This document shows, one piece after another, positions 1-12,660 of a stretch of DNA of 64,000 nt (the first letter of the stretch is position 1; every line of letters begins with the position of its first letter). Source of the stretch: Kingdonia uniflora (lineage: Eukaryota > Streptophyta > Magnoliopsida > Ranunculales > Circaeasteraceae); contig JACGCM010002611.1 of NCBI GenBank assembly GCA_014058105.1, positions 248,001 to 312,000 on the forward strand, in the 5' to 3' direction. The notes beneath the pieces are model-generated. The model searched no databases. It had not been told where the DNA came from and saw only the letters and a program-made list of their open reading frames with translations. The position numbers and the translations under genes are program-made.

Positions 1-37
1 AATCTGAAATGACCCAAGTCTGTTCAGCAGGTACTCC

Positions 38-197
38 TGATAACAGTCTCAACTAACTTCTGTAACTAACTTTAGTCTGTTACAACACTAAACAGTTATA
101 ACTGTAACCTCTGTATATATATACATAACTCCTCTGTTTTGAGCTCTAATGAATTCAATTGTGTTTTTTTTTCTCTCTCTCTCTCTAAACTCTATCA
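38..197 (+). repeat. 5' LTR of the copia element
   Basis: About 160 bp, TG...CA ends, with a TATATATATACATA stretch near 113-126 that could serve as a TATA region and a CT-rich tail. It is unusually short for a copia LTR. Its partner is at 4846-4999. Confidence 0.93.
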
Positions 198-209
198 TGG
201 TATCAGAGC
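198..209 (+). other. Primer binding site, initiator Met tRNA type
   Basis: The sequence TGGTATCAGAGC starts directly after the LTR CA. It is the standard plant copia primer site, complementary to the 3' end of initiator methionine tRNA. Confidence 0.93.
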
Positions 210-313
210 GATCAACCATGTGGTGAAATGATCCAAGAAACCCCAACTTTTTGCTCGATTCGAGATCAATTTTCACCAATCTTCAAACAATCATCATCAT
301 CTAGGCCTCAACA

Positions 314-3300
314 ATGGCGATTCTATCTTCACCAACAGTTCCTGATACATCAATCAGTGCTCAAGCTTCTTCAAACTCTCCAACAATGGCAATTCAAAAC
401 ATCGCAAATCTTGTTCCCATCAAACTCTCCAAAGACAATTACATACTTTGGAAGTCTCTTTGGTTGCCAATTTTGCGAAGTTTCAATCTGCAAGGCTTAA
501 TTGATGGTTCCAACGTATCCCCCCCCCCCCTGAATTCCTCAATACAATTGATGAATCAGGTCAACATACACTCAAGACAAACCCTAATTTCTCATATTGG
601 GTGAAACAAGATCAAACTCTCTTGATCTGGTTAAATGCAACTCTCTCTGAATGAGTTCTTCCCTATGTTGTTGGTTTACCTACTTCAGAACTTCTCTGGC
701 GCACATTAGAGAGAAGATTTTCAACAATTTTGAGGTCTTATGTGATGCAACTCAAATCAAGATTGCTTTCTTTAAAGAAGAACAATGATTCAATCACAGA
801 CTGTCTCCACAACATCAAGCTAATCGTCGACAGTTTAGCAGCATCAGGATCACTCATTGACGATGAAGATGTAGTCTTTCACATCTTAAATGGTTTACCA
901 TCGGAATTTGATGCATTTGCAACCTTCATAATGGTCAGATCAACTTTAATCACAACTGATGACCTCCATGGGCTTCTTCTGAGTGAAGAGCTATCCATTG
1001 ATACACAAAGCAAGTTTAGTATTCAATCAGAATCCACAACTCAAGCTTTTACTGCTAGTAGAACCCCATGTGTTCAACAAAATGCTCCACTCATAAATTC
1101 TAGCAATTGTAAAGGTAGAGGTGGTAGATATGGGAGATCTCCTGCAAGAAACAATGTATTCAATGGCTACAATCAAAATTATCAGTCAAGCAATCTTGGA
1201 AACAATGGATACAATAAGCCTCATTCCTCTTTCTATAGTGATTCTTCAAGGAATTTCAACACCAACAAATACCAACATTATAACTACAACAGTGAATCTA
1301 GCAACTGCTATCTACAAAGAACTACATGTCAAATCTGTCACAAACTAGGACACACTGCTCTAGACACTCACAACAGAATGAATTATGTTTTCCAAGGCAA
1401 GATACCTTCGTCAAGACTCACTGCTATGATAACCAACAACGGCTCTTTCAACACATCACCATCTACATCAAATTGGTATGCTGATACAGGTGCATCCAAT
1501 CACATTACTTCTGATCTCTCAAACCTTTCTGAACACTCAGTCTATGATGGAACAGACTCACTCTTAATTGGAAATGGGAAAGGTTTGAAAATCTCTCACT
1601 CTGGATCCTCTATTTTTACTACTCCAAAGTCCAAATTTCACCTTAAAAATATCCTACATGTTTTTAATATTGCACAAAATTTGCTTTCTGTCCACAAATT
1701 TGTTAATGATAATGATTGTTCATTAACCTTTACCTACAATTCTTTCTTTATAAAGGACAATCTCTCAGGGAAGACTCTTTTCCAAGGACATCATGAAAAT
1801 GGCCTATATCCAATTCTTCTACAATCTCACTCAAGTTCAATAAGGTCTCAAAGCTCTCTAACTGCCTTCATTGGAGTAAGATCTTCTTCAACTATTTGGC
1901 ACCAAAGACTAGGTCACCCTTCTATCTCTATTTTACAGCTTATCATAGATAAGAATCAATTGCCTATGTCAAATTCAATAAAGATGTTGTCCTTTTGCAA
2001 TTCTTGTCAATATGGTAAAAGTAAAAAAATGTCATTTAATCTTTCACCATCAAAATCCTTAGCCCTTCTTCACATAACCCACACAGACTTGTGGGGTCCC
2101 TCACCACACAAATAAGTTTCAGGTTTTAGATACTATGTCAGTTTTGTTGATAACTGGTCTAAGTTTTGTTGGATTTATCCTCTATACAACAAATCTGAGT
2201 TCTATAGTGTCTTTGTCACATTCAAAACTCAAGTAGAGAAACAACTAGACAAGAAAATAAAGATTTTGAGATCTGATGCAGGGGGTGAATTTACAAGCAC
2301 AGTTTTCAAAACTTTCTTAACCTCTCATGGTATCTCACATCAATACTCTTGCCCACACACTCCTGAAAAAAATGGTATTGCTGAAAGAAAGTACAGACAC
2401 ATAGTAGACCTTAGTAGAACTTTATTTTCTCAAAGTGACATCCCTATCCAATATTGGGTAGAAGTATTTCATAGTGCAGTCTATCTTATTAATAGACTCC
2501 CATTTAAATCCCTATACAATATCTCACCTAGGGAAAAATTGTTCAATCAGTCTCCTGATTACTCCTTGTTCAAAGTATATGGTTGTGCCTGTTTCCCATG
2601 GTTAAGACCATATACCACACACAAGCTCCAACCTAGAAGCAAAATGTGTGTCTTTATAGGCTATAGTCAAGTTCATAAAGGCTATAGATGTTTAGACATA
2701 CTCACAAACAGAATATATATCTCCAGACATGTTGGTTTTAATGAAGAACACTTTCCTTTTAAAACAGCTCATACTCCCACTATTTCAACTTCTTCAAATT
2801 CTAGCCTCTCCTTACCTCCTGCTACTTCCATATGTTCTTTCTCAGTTCATAAATACACTCATGCCATCAATTCAAATATAACCCCTATATCACCATCTCA
2901 AACTCCTTTACCCAATACAAACCACCAAATACCACTATTTTCAAATAGTTCACATACCCATACTTCAAATATCTCAGCTACAACCTCCCCCATTCATGAC
3001 AATGACAACACACAACCATCAACTTTGGATTCTTCACCTACTCCACCACATACTTCTACTTCTCCACCTATTAATTATGAATCTATCATTATCCCTAGTA
3101 CTTTGCATGTAACCACTTCCAATGTCTCTCAACCGTTACCTATACTAGTTACTATGCCTTCAAAGTCTACAACTACCACAACTACTAGACAGTCTATTGT
3201 TCCTATTCAACATCACATGTCTACTAGATCCAAAAATGGTATCTACAAACCAAAAATACTCCTTGCCACAAAACATCCTCTTCCAGATTCTTTACTTTAT

Positions 3301-4694
3301 GCAGCCACATCTCCCAATGTTCCCACCTGCTTTTCACAAGCTGTCAAGGACAAAGAATGGCGCAAGGCAATGGCAAATGAGTACAATGCTCTCCAAACTA
3401 CTAAAACATGGTCTCTTGTTCCTCCTTCTAATCACCATATTATAGGGTGTAAATGGGTCTTCAAAATTAAACTTAAATCTGATGGCTCTATTGAAAGATA
3501 CAAGGCCAGATTAGTAGCAAAAGGATATCATCAGCAGCAAGGAATAAATTTCATGGATACTTTCAGTCCAGTTGTGAAGCCTTCAACCATCAGACTTGTC
3601 TTATCCATTGCAATTCAGTTTGACTGGATCATCAAACAACTGGATGTAAGTAATGTTTTTCTTCATGGCCACCTACAAGAGACTGTATATATGTCACAAC
3701 CACCAGGTTTTATCAACAATGATCATCCCTCCCATGTATGTAAATTACTTAAATCTCTGTATGGACTCAAACAGGCTCCAAGGGCCTGGTATGAAGAATT
3801 ACTCCATGCTCTTCTTGCTTTGGGATTCAATACATGTCCATCTGATCCATCTTTGTTTACAAGACATTATCAAGGAACTGTCACATTCATCTTAGTCTAT
3901 GTTGATGACATCATTATCACAGGCAATTCACCTCTATACTGTAATACACTTATTCAACAACTAAGCACCAAATTTGTAATGAAAGACCTTGGTAAACTTC
4001 AATATTTTCTGGGAATAGAAGTTCACAGAAATTCAAAAGGTATGTTTATCTCTCAGTCCAAATATGCTCTTGAACTCCTCCAAAAGGCTTCAATGGAAGG
4101 TATGAAACCATGCTCAAGTCCAGCTTCTACACAAACCAAACTGGACACCACATCTGGTGATTTACTACATAATCCAACATCCTGCAGATCTATTGTAGGA
4201 GCACTACAATATCTTACTTGGATAAGACCAGACTTAGCTTTGGCAGTCAATCAGGTTTGTCAACATATACATGCTCCAAGAGGCCCACACCTTTCTGCAG
4301 TCAAGAGGATCCTAAGATTTCTGAAAGGCACATTAACACATGGCATTTACTTCACCAGAGGATCACTCAATCTCACTGCATACTTAGATGCTGACTGGGC
4401 TGGATACACTTATGATAGGAGATCAACTAGTGGGTATTGTATCTTCTTTGGCAATAACCCCATCTCATTGAGTGCTAAAAAGCAGTCCACAGTTGCCCAA
4501 TCATCTAGAATATAAGTCATTAGCTCATATTGGTGCAGAACTTACATGAATTTGCTCTATCTTACAAGATCTTCAGCTACCCCTTGCAGCTCCTCCTCTG
4601 TTATGGTGTGACAACATCAGTACAATAGCCCTTGCATCTAACCCTATTTTTCATGGCAGAGCGCACATAGAGGTGGATTATCACAATCTTAGAT
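314..4694 (+). pseudogene. copia gag-pol polyprotein, broken
   Basis: The ATG at 314 opens a gag of the plant copia type (start MAILSSP). A run of 12 C at 519-530 shifts the frame. In the restored frame there is a stop TGA at 652-654 and a TAA at 2113-2115 inside integrase. Near 4506 a small deletion in the RNase H motif shifts the frame again, and a Trp-to-stop TGA follows at 4547-4549. Visible motifs are protease DTGA (about 1483), the integrase pre-domain WHQRLGHPS (about 1900), integrase HTDLWG and DAGGEF, reverse transcriptase YVDD (about 3900) and RNase H DADWAG (about 4388). The gag zinc knuckle keeps C-x2-C-x4-H, but the last Cys is Thr (about 1330-1370). It was one reading frame in life; all lesions are point changes or small indels. 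Confidence 0.93.
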
Positions 4695-4845
4695 AACTTG
4701 TTCTTCTCAAGTTACTTGTCATCAAATACTTGTGTACATAAGACTAGGTTGCAGATATCTTTACCAAAGGACTCTCCACTTCCAGATTTCAAGTATTACA
4801 ATCCAAGCTCTCAGTTCTCTCCTCTCCCTTCAGCTTGAGGGGGTG

Positions 4846-4999
4846 TGATAACAGTCTCAACTAACTTCTGTAACTAACTTTAGTCTGTTATAACAGTAAA
4901 CAATTATAATTGTAACCTCTGTATATATATACATAGCTCCTCTGCTTTGAGCTCTAATGAATTCAATTGTGTTTTTTTTTCTCTCTCTAAGCTCTATCA
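4846..4999 (+). repeat. 3' LTR of the copia element
   Basis: Matches 38-197 apart from scattered substitutions and a shorter CT tract. It ends in CA at 4998-4999 and is followed by the target duplication ACTCC. Confidence 0.93.
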
Positions 5000-5004
5000 A
5001 CTCC

Positions 5005-5180
5005 TTTGCAATTCCTAGACCAAATAGGATAGTTTTTACTTAGTTATTCCTATATCATCCAGCTCCAGTGGAGAGTTGTAGGTTAATAAAGGTCTTTCAT
5101 ATGAATCTCTGATAATACCACCTGCTGAAGCTTGATTACCATCCAGACCTCCATCACAGTTTAGTATCCATTGACATCCA
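5005..5180 (-). pseudogene. RNase H-like domain fragment split by the copia element
   Basis: On the minus strand this reads ILNCDGGLDGNQASAGGI, then RDSYERPL, the start of the RNase H fold found in plant LINE elements and in single RNase H-like proteins. Removing the copia element and one target copy joins it to bases 1-37, where the reading continues as FGLGIAKEYLLNRLG with one frame slip. The piece is short, and both ends of the host reading frame are lost or outside the window. A plant LINE remnant is the likeliest origin. Confidence 0.6.
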
Positions 5181-5285
5181 TTTATGTGTTGCCTGGCCAC
5201 TTTTGATTGAGTTCTGCATCTGATCTCTTCTAGGATAATTTTGACAACAAGAAAAACCCTTTTATTCTTGTATTAAAAGATTTAA

Positions 5286-5644
5286 TGATGTAAAGTGATT
5301 ACGCGGAAGCCAATAATCAAGAAGAACACCAGATTAACAAAAGGAATTAGGTTCTTGAGGAACCCTAATTTTATTAACTAGAACTTTTGTTTTGAACAAA
5401 ACTAACTTAACTGAATTAACTAATAAATAAATAGCCTAGACCTCCTCTTTTATAGAATACAAGGGGAGTTAGAATTATGAACCTTAATTCTAATTAAAAT
5501 AGACTTCTACTTAAATTGAGAAATTGCTAATAACCCATATTGGACCTCTCCAACAGAGCTTAAGCTAAAACATAAAATATAAAACATTAATTAAACATAG
5601 GTCACACGGTGAGTAGACGACCTTATGAAGGATGTGCCACATCA
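5286..5644 (-). repeat. LTR of gag-only element A, left copy (3' LTR)
   Basis: 359 bp. On the minus strand the element's polypurine-like end (AGACGAAGGGTTT) sits just outside it at 5645-5657. Its terminal 100 bp, from CATATTGGACC to CACATCA, recurs in the TRS130 exon-1 array at 61-63 kb. Confidence 0.85.
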
Positions 5645-6466
5645 AACCCTTCGTCTGAGAAGATTTCGTCCACAAAATCAAGGGGGTAGTGCTCCAAAGA
5701 ACTCACGCACGTATGTAGTGCGCATCTCAGTCTCTTTGTCTTTATCCCAAAGAACGTACACGAAATCTGTAAGGTGGAACTCTTCTGGAAATCTTGAAGT
5801 CTTCTGCGTAATTTTTCATACCATGTCATTGTACCCAAGAGCGGGGGTACGATGTCGTTGCCGACATCCCTACATCTATTGACGTCTAAAATTAAAAGCT
5901 AAAAAAATACTGTGGTCCACTCCTCAAAACTTGCTACGAAGCTTTCCTAAAGCAGGTCAGCATACGAAAATACGGTCGTTGTTGGTAGGTCATTGACCGG
6001 ACCTTCCAAGACGGTCAACGTTTCCATGCTCGCCGTATTAAACATCGGGTTTCTTCCCGGTATTGTTGGTGATTGGGGGATGTGTCTCGATTGTGTATCG
6101 GTATGAGGTTCTCGCGGTTAGTCGGTGTGTGTAGTGGCCGAACCTTTGCCCTTATCCCTTATCCTGATTTTATCAACATCACGGGTTTCGCTCTCGACTT
6201 CGAGACTAGCAAATGGGTTGTCAATTTTGCCGTTCCTCGCGGCGACGCTTCCCTCACGAAAGGGGTGTTCTAGTACGCCCAACATAGGTGGTTGGGGGGT
6301 GGGGAAAAGGCTCATCTACCCAAAGCCTCGACAAGCTTGTCGATTCTATCCGTTAGGGTTGCTAAATCTTGAGCTAGAGTAGGTTTCTTCGTCGCGGTTC
6401 TTCTACGAAGTATCGTTACTCTTGAAACTGACTATACTTAGATCTAATGCAGCTCTTGTACTACTT

Positions 6467-6821
6467 TGATGTAAACTGATTACGCGGAAACCAATAATCA
6501 AGAAGAACACCAGATTAACAAAAGGAATTAGGTTCTTGAGGAACCCTAATTTTATTAACTAGAACTCTTGTTCTGAACAAAACTAGCTTAATTAAATTAA
6601 CTAAGAAACAAATAACCTAGACCTCCTTTTTTATAGAACACAAGAGGGGAATTAGGAACCCTAATTCTAATTGAAATAAACTTCTACTTAAATTGGGAAA
6701 CTGCTAATAACTCATATTGGACCTCTCCAACAGAGCTTAAGCTAAAGCATAAAATATAAAACATTAGTTAAACATAGGTCACACGGTGGGTAGACGACCC
6801 TATGAGGGATGCGCTACATCA
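6467..6821 (-). repeat. LTR of gag-only element A, right copy (5' LTR)
   Basis: 355 bp, nearly the same as 5286-5644. The worn primer binding site lies directly to its left on the plus strand (about 6450-6464). Confidence 0.85.
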
Positions 6822-7710
6822 TTTTAATTGTTTGGAAAATGAGGACACAAATAAGTGAATAATTGTTGTCAACTCTTAGAGGACAAGCCATCACTCCCTC
6901 TCTAGTAATTTTAACATGTTTCAAGCCTTCACTCCTTCCATTGTTCTACTATTTTCAAACTTTTGCTCCAAAATGATCTTCTTGATTGAAAAGTGGGTTT
7001 CAAGTATCAAGTTGGAAAAGGGCAAGACTAACTCGGTTCCATTCTGCGTTAAACTATCCATTGAAAATTGGACTTGTTAAGCCCTCTGCCATTTGGTGTG
7101 CATTTTACCTTGAGGAAGTGACCTTACTTATATAAGGTGTAGCTAACAGATTTGAGTGTCATTGGTGCAGTGTAAAAGTTTCATTAAGAAAATTTTGTAT
7201 GTACTTTTGAAAAAAGAGTAAAAAGACAATTGATTGGGAGTAAGCAATCAGGCATATGGGTCAGTTTTGTTGAAAATGCTTTGATTATCGAAGTAACCCT
7301 GACGTGAATACGAATTGAATTAAACATATAACTTTGACTCTTAACTCTCTCTTATTGAATAACTTGAAAAAACCTCATAACCAAAATATCCCAATAACTA
7401 AATAACCCAAATAACAACTGACGACTACTAACACTAGGGATGACTTTTATAGAGAGAAGTGCTAATCCCATTAACATTAGGGTTCCTAAAATTTGAACAC
7501 CTTCTCCAGCAATTACCCACTAACCAATTACATCAATAGCTGAAATAAATAAAAAGGTGGAGAGGGTGGCATCCACTTGGTCATCCTAGAGAGAGACGCA
7601 ATCTCTTTTAAGTATACGTATGTAGTTGTAAGAATCGTGATACATCAAACCCACTTTTGACTTACCTGGACAGTCATTAGTATATTAGTCTAATTTTAAG
7701 TCTCTTATTT
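6822..7710. other. No gene seen
   Basis: AT-rich sequence between two retroelements with no reading frame of note and no recognised repeat. Confidence 0.6.
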
Positions 7711-8219
7711 TGTCACAACCCCACTCTACGGGCACCGATATTGTTCTCACTTAACCACTGCGGATGTGAGATTTTTCTTCCTAAGAAAAGGCCTCGGTGA
7801 CATGTAGAGTGAAATCTTAACTTAAGGACCATACACCTGACAGGATCTTAAGCGATATGGAACTAAACTATTGGTGCTACCGTCACCGCTAATGGGCTAG
7901 GCGTCTTTCCAATACCCGCTCAGCCGGGGTGTTACAGTCCCCCCACCTTTAAGATTGAGCCGTCACCGGCTCTAATACCATTTTGTCACGACCCCACTCT
8001 ACGAGCACCGATATTATTCTCACTTAACCACTGCGGATCTCCTGCAGTGTGAGATTTTTCTTCCTAAGAAAAGACCTCGGTGACATGTAGAGTGAAATCA
8101 TAACTTAAGGACCATACACCTGGCAGAATCTTAAGCGATATGGGACTAAACTATTGGTGTTACCGTCACCGCTAATGGGCTAAGCGTCTTTCCAATACCC
8201 GCTCAGCCGGGGTGTTACA
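7711..8219 (-). mobile_element. TRIM-type miniature LTR element with 47-bp interior
   Basis: Two direct repeats, 7711-7936 (226 bp) and 7984-8219 (236 bp), both TGT...ACA, flank only 47 bp. On the minus strand the interior holds a primer site close to Met tRNA (TGGTATTAGAGCC, 3 bp from the right LTR) and a purine tract AAAGGTGGGGGGAC directly before the left LTR. Nothing else fits between them. Flanks are TATTT on the left and TATCT on the right, a target duplication with one change. Relatives lie at 20300-20512 and 38478-38960. No coding capacity, so it must use proteins from another element. Confidence 0.85.
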
Positions 8220-9358
8220 TATCTCTTTACATAGGTTTGTATTGAAACTTAATTTCGATAATAATGAGATTCCATTAGTAAAAAAACACTTTATAAAAGG
8301 AAACTGAAACCAGAGTACAAACAGAACCTCACATTCCACCAAAAAGGTAGAATGAATTGATAAAATTCCATGTAGAAAATTTTGAGAAATTTCATTGACT
8401 AGATCATTGTAATAGATCCTATTTCTGTATTCATATTCATGGTTTTTTTTTCGTGTTGTTGAACTTGTACAATTTCAAATTAATATGACTCTGTGATTTG
8501 TTTATTACATATCGTGTGTCATGAACAAATTATTGAGTTGTTTCTTACCTGCTGCTTTCTCCATTTGATTTTCCTATCATACATGCTATCTATTTATTTT
8601 CTACCTTTTTATTCCTGAAAACTCAATTAGATCTCAATATGTACATCTTGTGTCATGTATTTTTTTAGCATGCTCTTTAAATTTGTACCGCTTTCTTTGT
8701 TTTGACGATTTTCTTATAATCCTCTTCATATAGCAAGTGTCATCTGGAAAATGGAAAGGGTGATCCTGAGCGACATGCATCCATCCCCCGTAAGTAGCCA
8801 CAATTACTGACGCTAACCAATGATTTCCCTTTCATTAACCTCTTGCTTGATTGCGTATGCGTTATTAGTTTTGTAAGATTCAGTTCATTTTATTTTATCG
8901 GTGAAAGAGGGAGCAACATCTCTGCAAAAATGAAATCGTATCCTAGGCAGGGTGTCAAAATGGGAAGAAGTAATATAGATAGGATTAACATTATTTGGTT
9001 TCACTGGCATGCAATTTGTAATGAATTGTTCTAAATGCAGAATTATGTTTATATATCTTTATTAAATCAACAGTAAATTAAGAAGAAATGAGTAACAGAG
9101 ATAGATAACTTGGGCTGAGATGGATATACGCTTGGAAAGCAATCCTTAAGAGTCACACTTTTTACTGTGTTTTATGTGTGACTTCAGGAATGTGATATCT
9201 GTTCATGAAAAGATGGTTATGACGTGCCTGACGTTATTTTACTGCATCATTAGTCCAAGTATCAAAATGAAGTTATGCATGCGAGGTGCGAACCATACCT
9301 TATTAACTAATTAATTTCCATTATTTGTGACTATGATGCAGGTTTTCAATCAAAGCTT
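8220..9358. other. No clear gene
   Basis: AT-rich. A short open stretch at 8843-9034 is not recognised and has no homologous feature I can name. It could be decayed upstream introns of the NPF fragment that follows. Confidence 0.5.
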
Positions 9359-9873
9359 CAGAATCACAGGAACTTTTCATGGTTGAACGCAAATTTCTGA
9401 TCAATATCTTCCTGATTTTATCAACTGGAATCCTACCTTACGCGGTGTTTTTTCCAAATTCTAGCAGATGCATTCCCCCAAGCAGAGACTCTGGATCGTC
9501 ATATAACCTCAAATTTCAAATCCGTGAAGTCCCCCTTCATTTGCTTGCTTTTGCTACTTAACTGACAGGGGTACGGCTCTTTAAAGGTGATGACACAAGA
9601 AAACCTCAGTTTGCTCTAAAGATGACAATTGGTTTACTACTTTCTTGCGTGGGCGTTGGAGTTGCTGCAATCGTAGAAAATTTTCGTCGGGGAATGGCTA
9701 TTAGAGAAGCGTTTTCAGACCAAGATCAGCCAAGGGATGTTGCTGGAATGTCAGCTATGTGGCTACTAGCACAAATTTTTATCTTGGGAATCGCGGAAGC
9801 GCTTAGTTGTGTCGGGCGGTCCGAGTTCATTTACTCTCAGATCCCTGAGAGAATGGCATTCGTTCATGTAATA
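9359..9873 (+). pseudogene. NPF (NRT1/PTR) transporter, C-terminal fragment
   Basis: From 9622 the frame reads TIGLLLSCVGVGVAAIVEN, FRRGMAIREAF, DVAGMSAMWLLAQIF and FIYSQIPERM. This is the late membrane-helix region of the plant NRT1/PTR (NPF) nitrate and peptide transporters, closest in feel to subfamilies 1 and 2 by the FRR..AI and SAMWL..Q patterns. Upstream, 9440-9545 reads QILADAFPQAETLDRHI in another frame and a stop follows near 9559, so frames are broken. The last helices are missing. A complete NPF has about 550-600 residues and twelve helices; this covers three or four. Not a working gene. Confidence 0.75.
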
Positions 9874-9899
9874 GCCTATTTTCGTATTGCACGAAGATA

Positions 9900-12660
9900 G
9901 CGTTTTACACCTTCGAAATCTAGGATGTTTAGTTATGAACGGAAAATAAACAACACTAGATTTAGCGTAGAAAACCCTTGAATGGGTTAAAAACTACGAC
10001 TTTTCCTTAGGATTTTAGAAAGAGAAAGAGGTTTATTTAGACTGCTAGTTATTACAAAAAAAAAAAAAAAAAAAATGTCGAAATGATCTCTTAGAGGTTC
10101 TCAGAGCAGTCCCTTTTAATCTGTAGCTATCTAGTCTTATTTATAGGTCTTATAATATGACCGTTAGTCACATTGATGAGGAACGTTATAATATCAGGCT
10201 TTGATGAGTCTTCATAGTGGACTTTTGTAACGTCTTGATACTTGTTGATCTGTAACGGATCTATTAACATTCTTTAGTTGTAGCTTCAGATCGTTGGGAA
10301 AATACGATCTCCTGTGATGCTCGCATGCATGCGATCTGTTGACAAGTAGAGGAGTATCTTCTGTAGCGCAAAGTCACAGGATGGTTTGATATCTCCGAAC
10401 TGTTGGTGTAGATGCAATCTCTAATAGTGTTCGTGTGTATTCAAACTGTTGCTAGATATCTGAGTATTTTATGTAATGTGATGTTATTGGATGTTTTGTC
10501 ATCCCGAGCTGTAGATGAGGAAGTCTGTATTATGATCTCCTTGCTTTAGTCTTTGATTGGTTATCAATGTGTTATCTCGAGCTATGTGAGTTCGAATATC
10601 AGACTCAGTACGGGGATTAGAAATAAGCCCTTGCAACTGCCCCCTCTCAGCCAATAGCAGGAGAAACGTGCGTTGCGAGTGGTGTTGGTTGAGAAGTCCA
10701 GTCGTCTAAATTAAATGTTGTATTGATGACCCCCATTTTATCTTGGAAGAATAGTAGTTTCGACTCTTGGGTCTCCCAGAAATTCCTTTTGAGACCTGTA
10801 CTTGTGATGAATATCTTATTGGAAGTTGTAGAGTGCATTAAATGTTACTGGTATAAAATATGGTGAATAGTTGCTATTACTGTTCACCCTGGTTAACGTT
10901 GTCAACCGTTTATGTTGGGCTGTTGATGGTCTAACATAGTGTCTTCTTATGGTTTAACTGTGTTTTCTTATGGTTGAAGAGCTCTCCCTCTCCTTTCAAC
11001 TTATGACTGAAAATGATCTCTCTCTTCTTTGAGGGAGCAACGTCATCCCTCGTGCTTTCATTTGGAAACCAAATAACCATATGCTGTTTTGGTTGGATAG
11101 ATGATGTGCACAGAGAAAATATACAGTAATCCAACAATGAGGGCGTCTAGATACTGCGGTGTACAGATACAACAAATTGTTCCACATTGTTTTTGCATGT
11201 GACTGAGACCAGCCTAGCTAGCCGAAAGTAAGAGAGGGGACAGGCAGCCTAATAACTGTTCGATATGTAGAGTTGCAGAGGACGTTTCAACTCCTGTAGT
11301 AAACTCAACATATCAAAACTTTAGTTTGTACTACAGAGTAAGTATGCTTTGAGTTGTTTGAAATTTGAGATGAAACTGGGTATGTGTAGAGCACCTATGA
11401 AGGACTAAAACCATTAATCAGATTAACAGCAACATTTACATTTAATCTACTTCATTGCTTGACAATAACATTTTGTCCAACGGGTAATTTGTATGTAGTA
11501 AATTATAATAATGTTCATCGATCATGATATCAAAAGCTCAAAAGTCATGATGTAAATCTCTCAGATTAAAAAAAAAAAATGATGTAAATCTCAGTATCCC
11601 TCGGTCGCATCTGCACGACTCAAATTTCACGGTTCTGCAGACAAAATGCTCATAGGCACCACTATGGAAGTGGGACTGGCTGTCATTAGCATTTTATCAA
11701 AAGCAGGGGGAAAACTATTATGTACACAATTTCACAATGTGTGGGGATGGGGAAGCCTTCAAAAGTTGCTCTATAATTGCTAACGTTCACAACTCACAAC
11801 TCACAACTCAAAGGTCCACCCATGGTCCTGATGAATGCATTTATGCCCTCTTCTGGTACCACTACGAACCAACCAGCCATGCTTAGGGAGGGCAAAAGTA
11901 CCACCAACAAAACTCAAATAGCGAGTATGTGGTGAAAAACTTGGTTTCCCCACAATCAAAAGTAAATGAAACACTACTTTCTAGAGACAGTTTACGTGAG
12001 TTGAAGAGACTTTTGCCTTCTTCTTGGACAATTCAATTTAGAGTGGGGACGAAACTCCACCGAAAAGACAAAATGTCTGTTGTCCGAGTGGGATGACCTG
12101 ACCCGACTGGCACCCTAGCTCCTCATGGGAAATCTCAAAAATGGCTAAAAACTCACTGGAGTTTAAGAGTTTAACCATCTCGAAAAAACAAGCTCACCTA
12201 CAGAAATAAAACAACAGAAACTCACTGCTACCACAAAATATTCCATCAACTAAAAGAAACAAAGCATACAAGAAGTACACAAAATTCTAGCCTTTTCTCA
12301 CCTGAGTAATTATTTCAACAACACTTGAAAGTTGAAAATAGAATAAAACAGTAGGAAACTACTACATGTAAGTTAACTGAGACATGATGAATAATTGTGT
12401 TCTTTCAATATGATCTATTTATTCAGTAAATGGTACACTTGACTTAAGTCTTCGTCCACTTGGTTTGTAGACTTTTCTGTCAAGATATTTATTGAAATCT
12501 AGACATTATTTAACACAAGCTTTAAATCTAAAATCCAGCTTGGATTGTAGACTTGGTTTGATGACTTTTCTGTCATCATTGGAAGGAGTTGTGATCGAAA
12601 ATCCAGCTTTAGAAATTTCATCTGCATTATTCACTCATCATTCTTACCAATTCCCAAGAT
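9900..12660. other. No gene seen
   Basis: A 2.8-kb stretch with a 21-base A run at about 10055 and several short open frames without recognisable products. The last few hundred bases would be the upstream region of the NLR. Confidence 0.55.

Larger units (their letters stand above)
38..4999 (+). mobile_element. Ty1/copia LTR retrotransposon, complete ends, coding part dead
   Basis: Two short LTRs (38-197 and 4846-4999) bound a 4.96-kb element. Each starts TGATAACAG and ends CTCTATCA. The 5-bp target duplication ACTCC is intact at 33-37 and 5000-5004. A methionine-tRNA type primer binding site follows the left LTR and a G-rich polypurine tract (about 4836-4845) precedes the right one. Domain order is gag, protease, integrase, reverse transcriptase, RNase H, the copia order. 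The two LTRs differ at several bases and small indels, so the insertion is not brand new. Coding is broken at four or more places, so it cannot move on its own. Confidence 0.95.
5286..6821 (-). mobile_element. Small gag-only LTR element (copy A)
   Basis: Direct repeats 5286-5644 and 6467-6821 (about 357 bp, TGATGT...ACATCA) enclose an 822-bp inside. The same LTR occurs at 41965-44849, so this is a family. On the minus strand the inside starts with a worn primer site (TAGTACAAGAGC, compare TGGTACCAGACT in copy B). A reading like the copy B gag start follows, with the ATG changed to ATA. Most of gag and all of pol are missing. The 5-bp flanks are tttaa on the left and tttta on the right, an imperfect target duplication. 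Confidence 0.85.

Noticed and set aside
7984..8219. Possible 5S rRNA-like segment in the TRIM LTR, as in Cassandra elements
   Set aside because: Only a short phrase (CCGCAGTGGTTAAGTGAGA) recalls 5S RNA. The promoter boxes and overall 5S order are not there.
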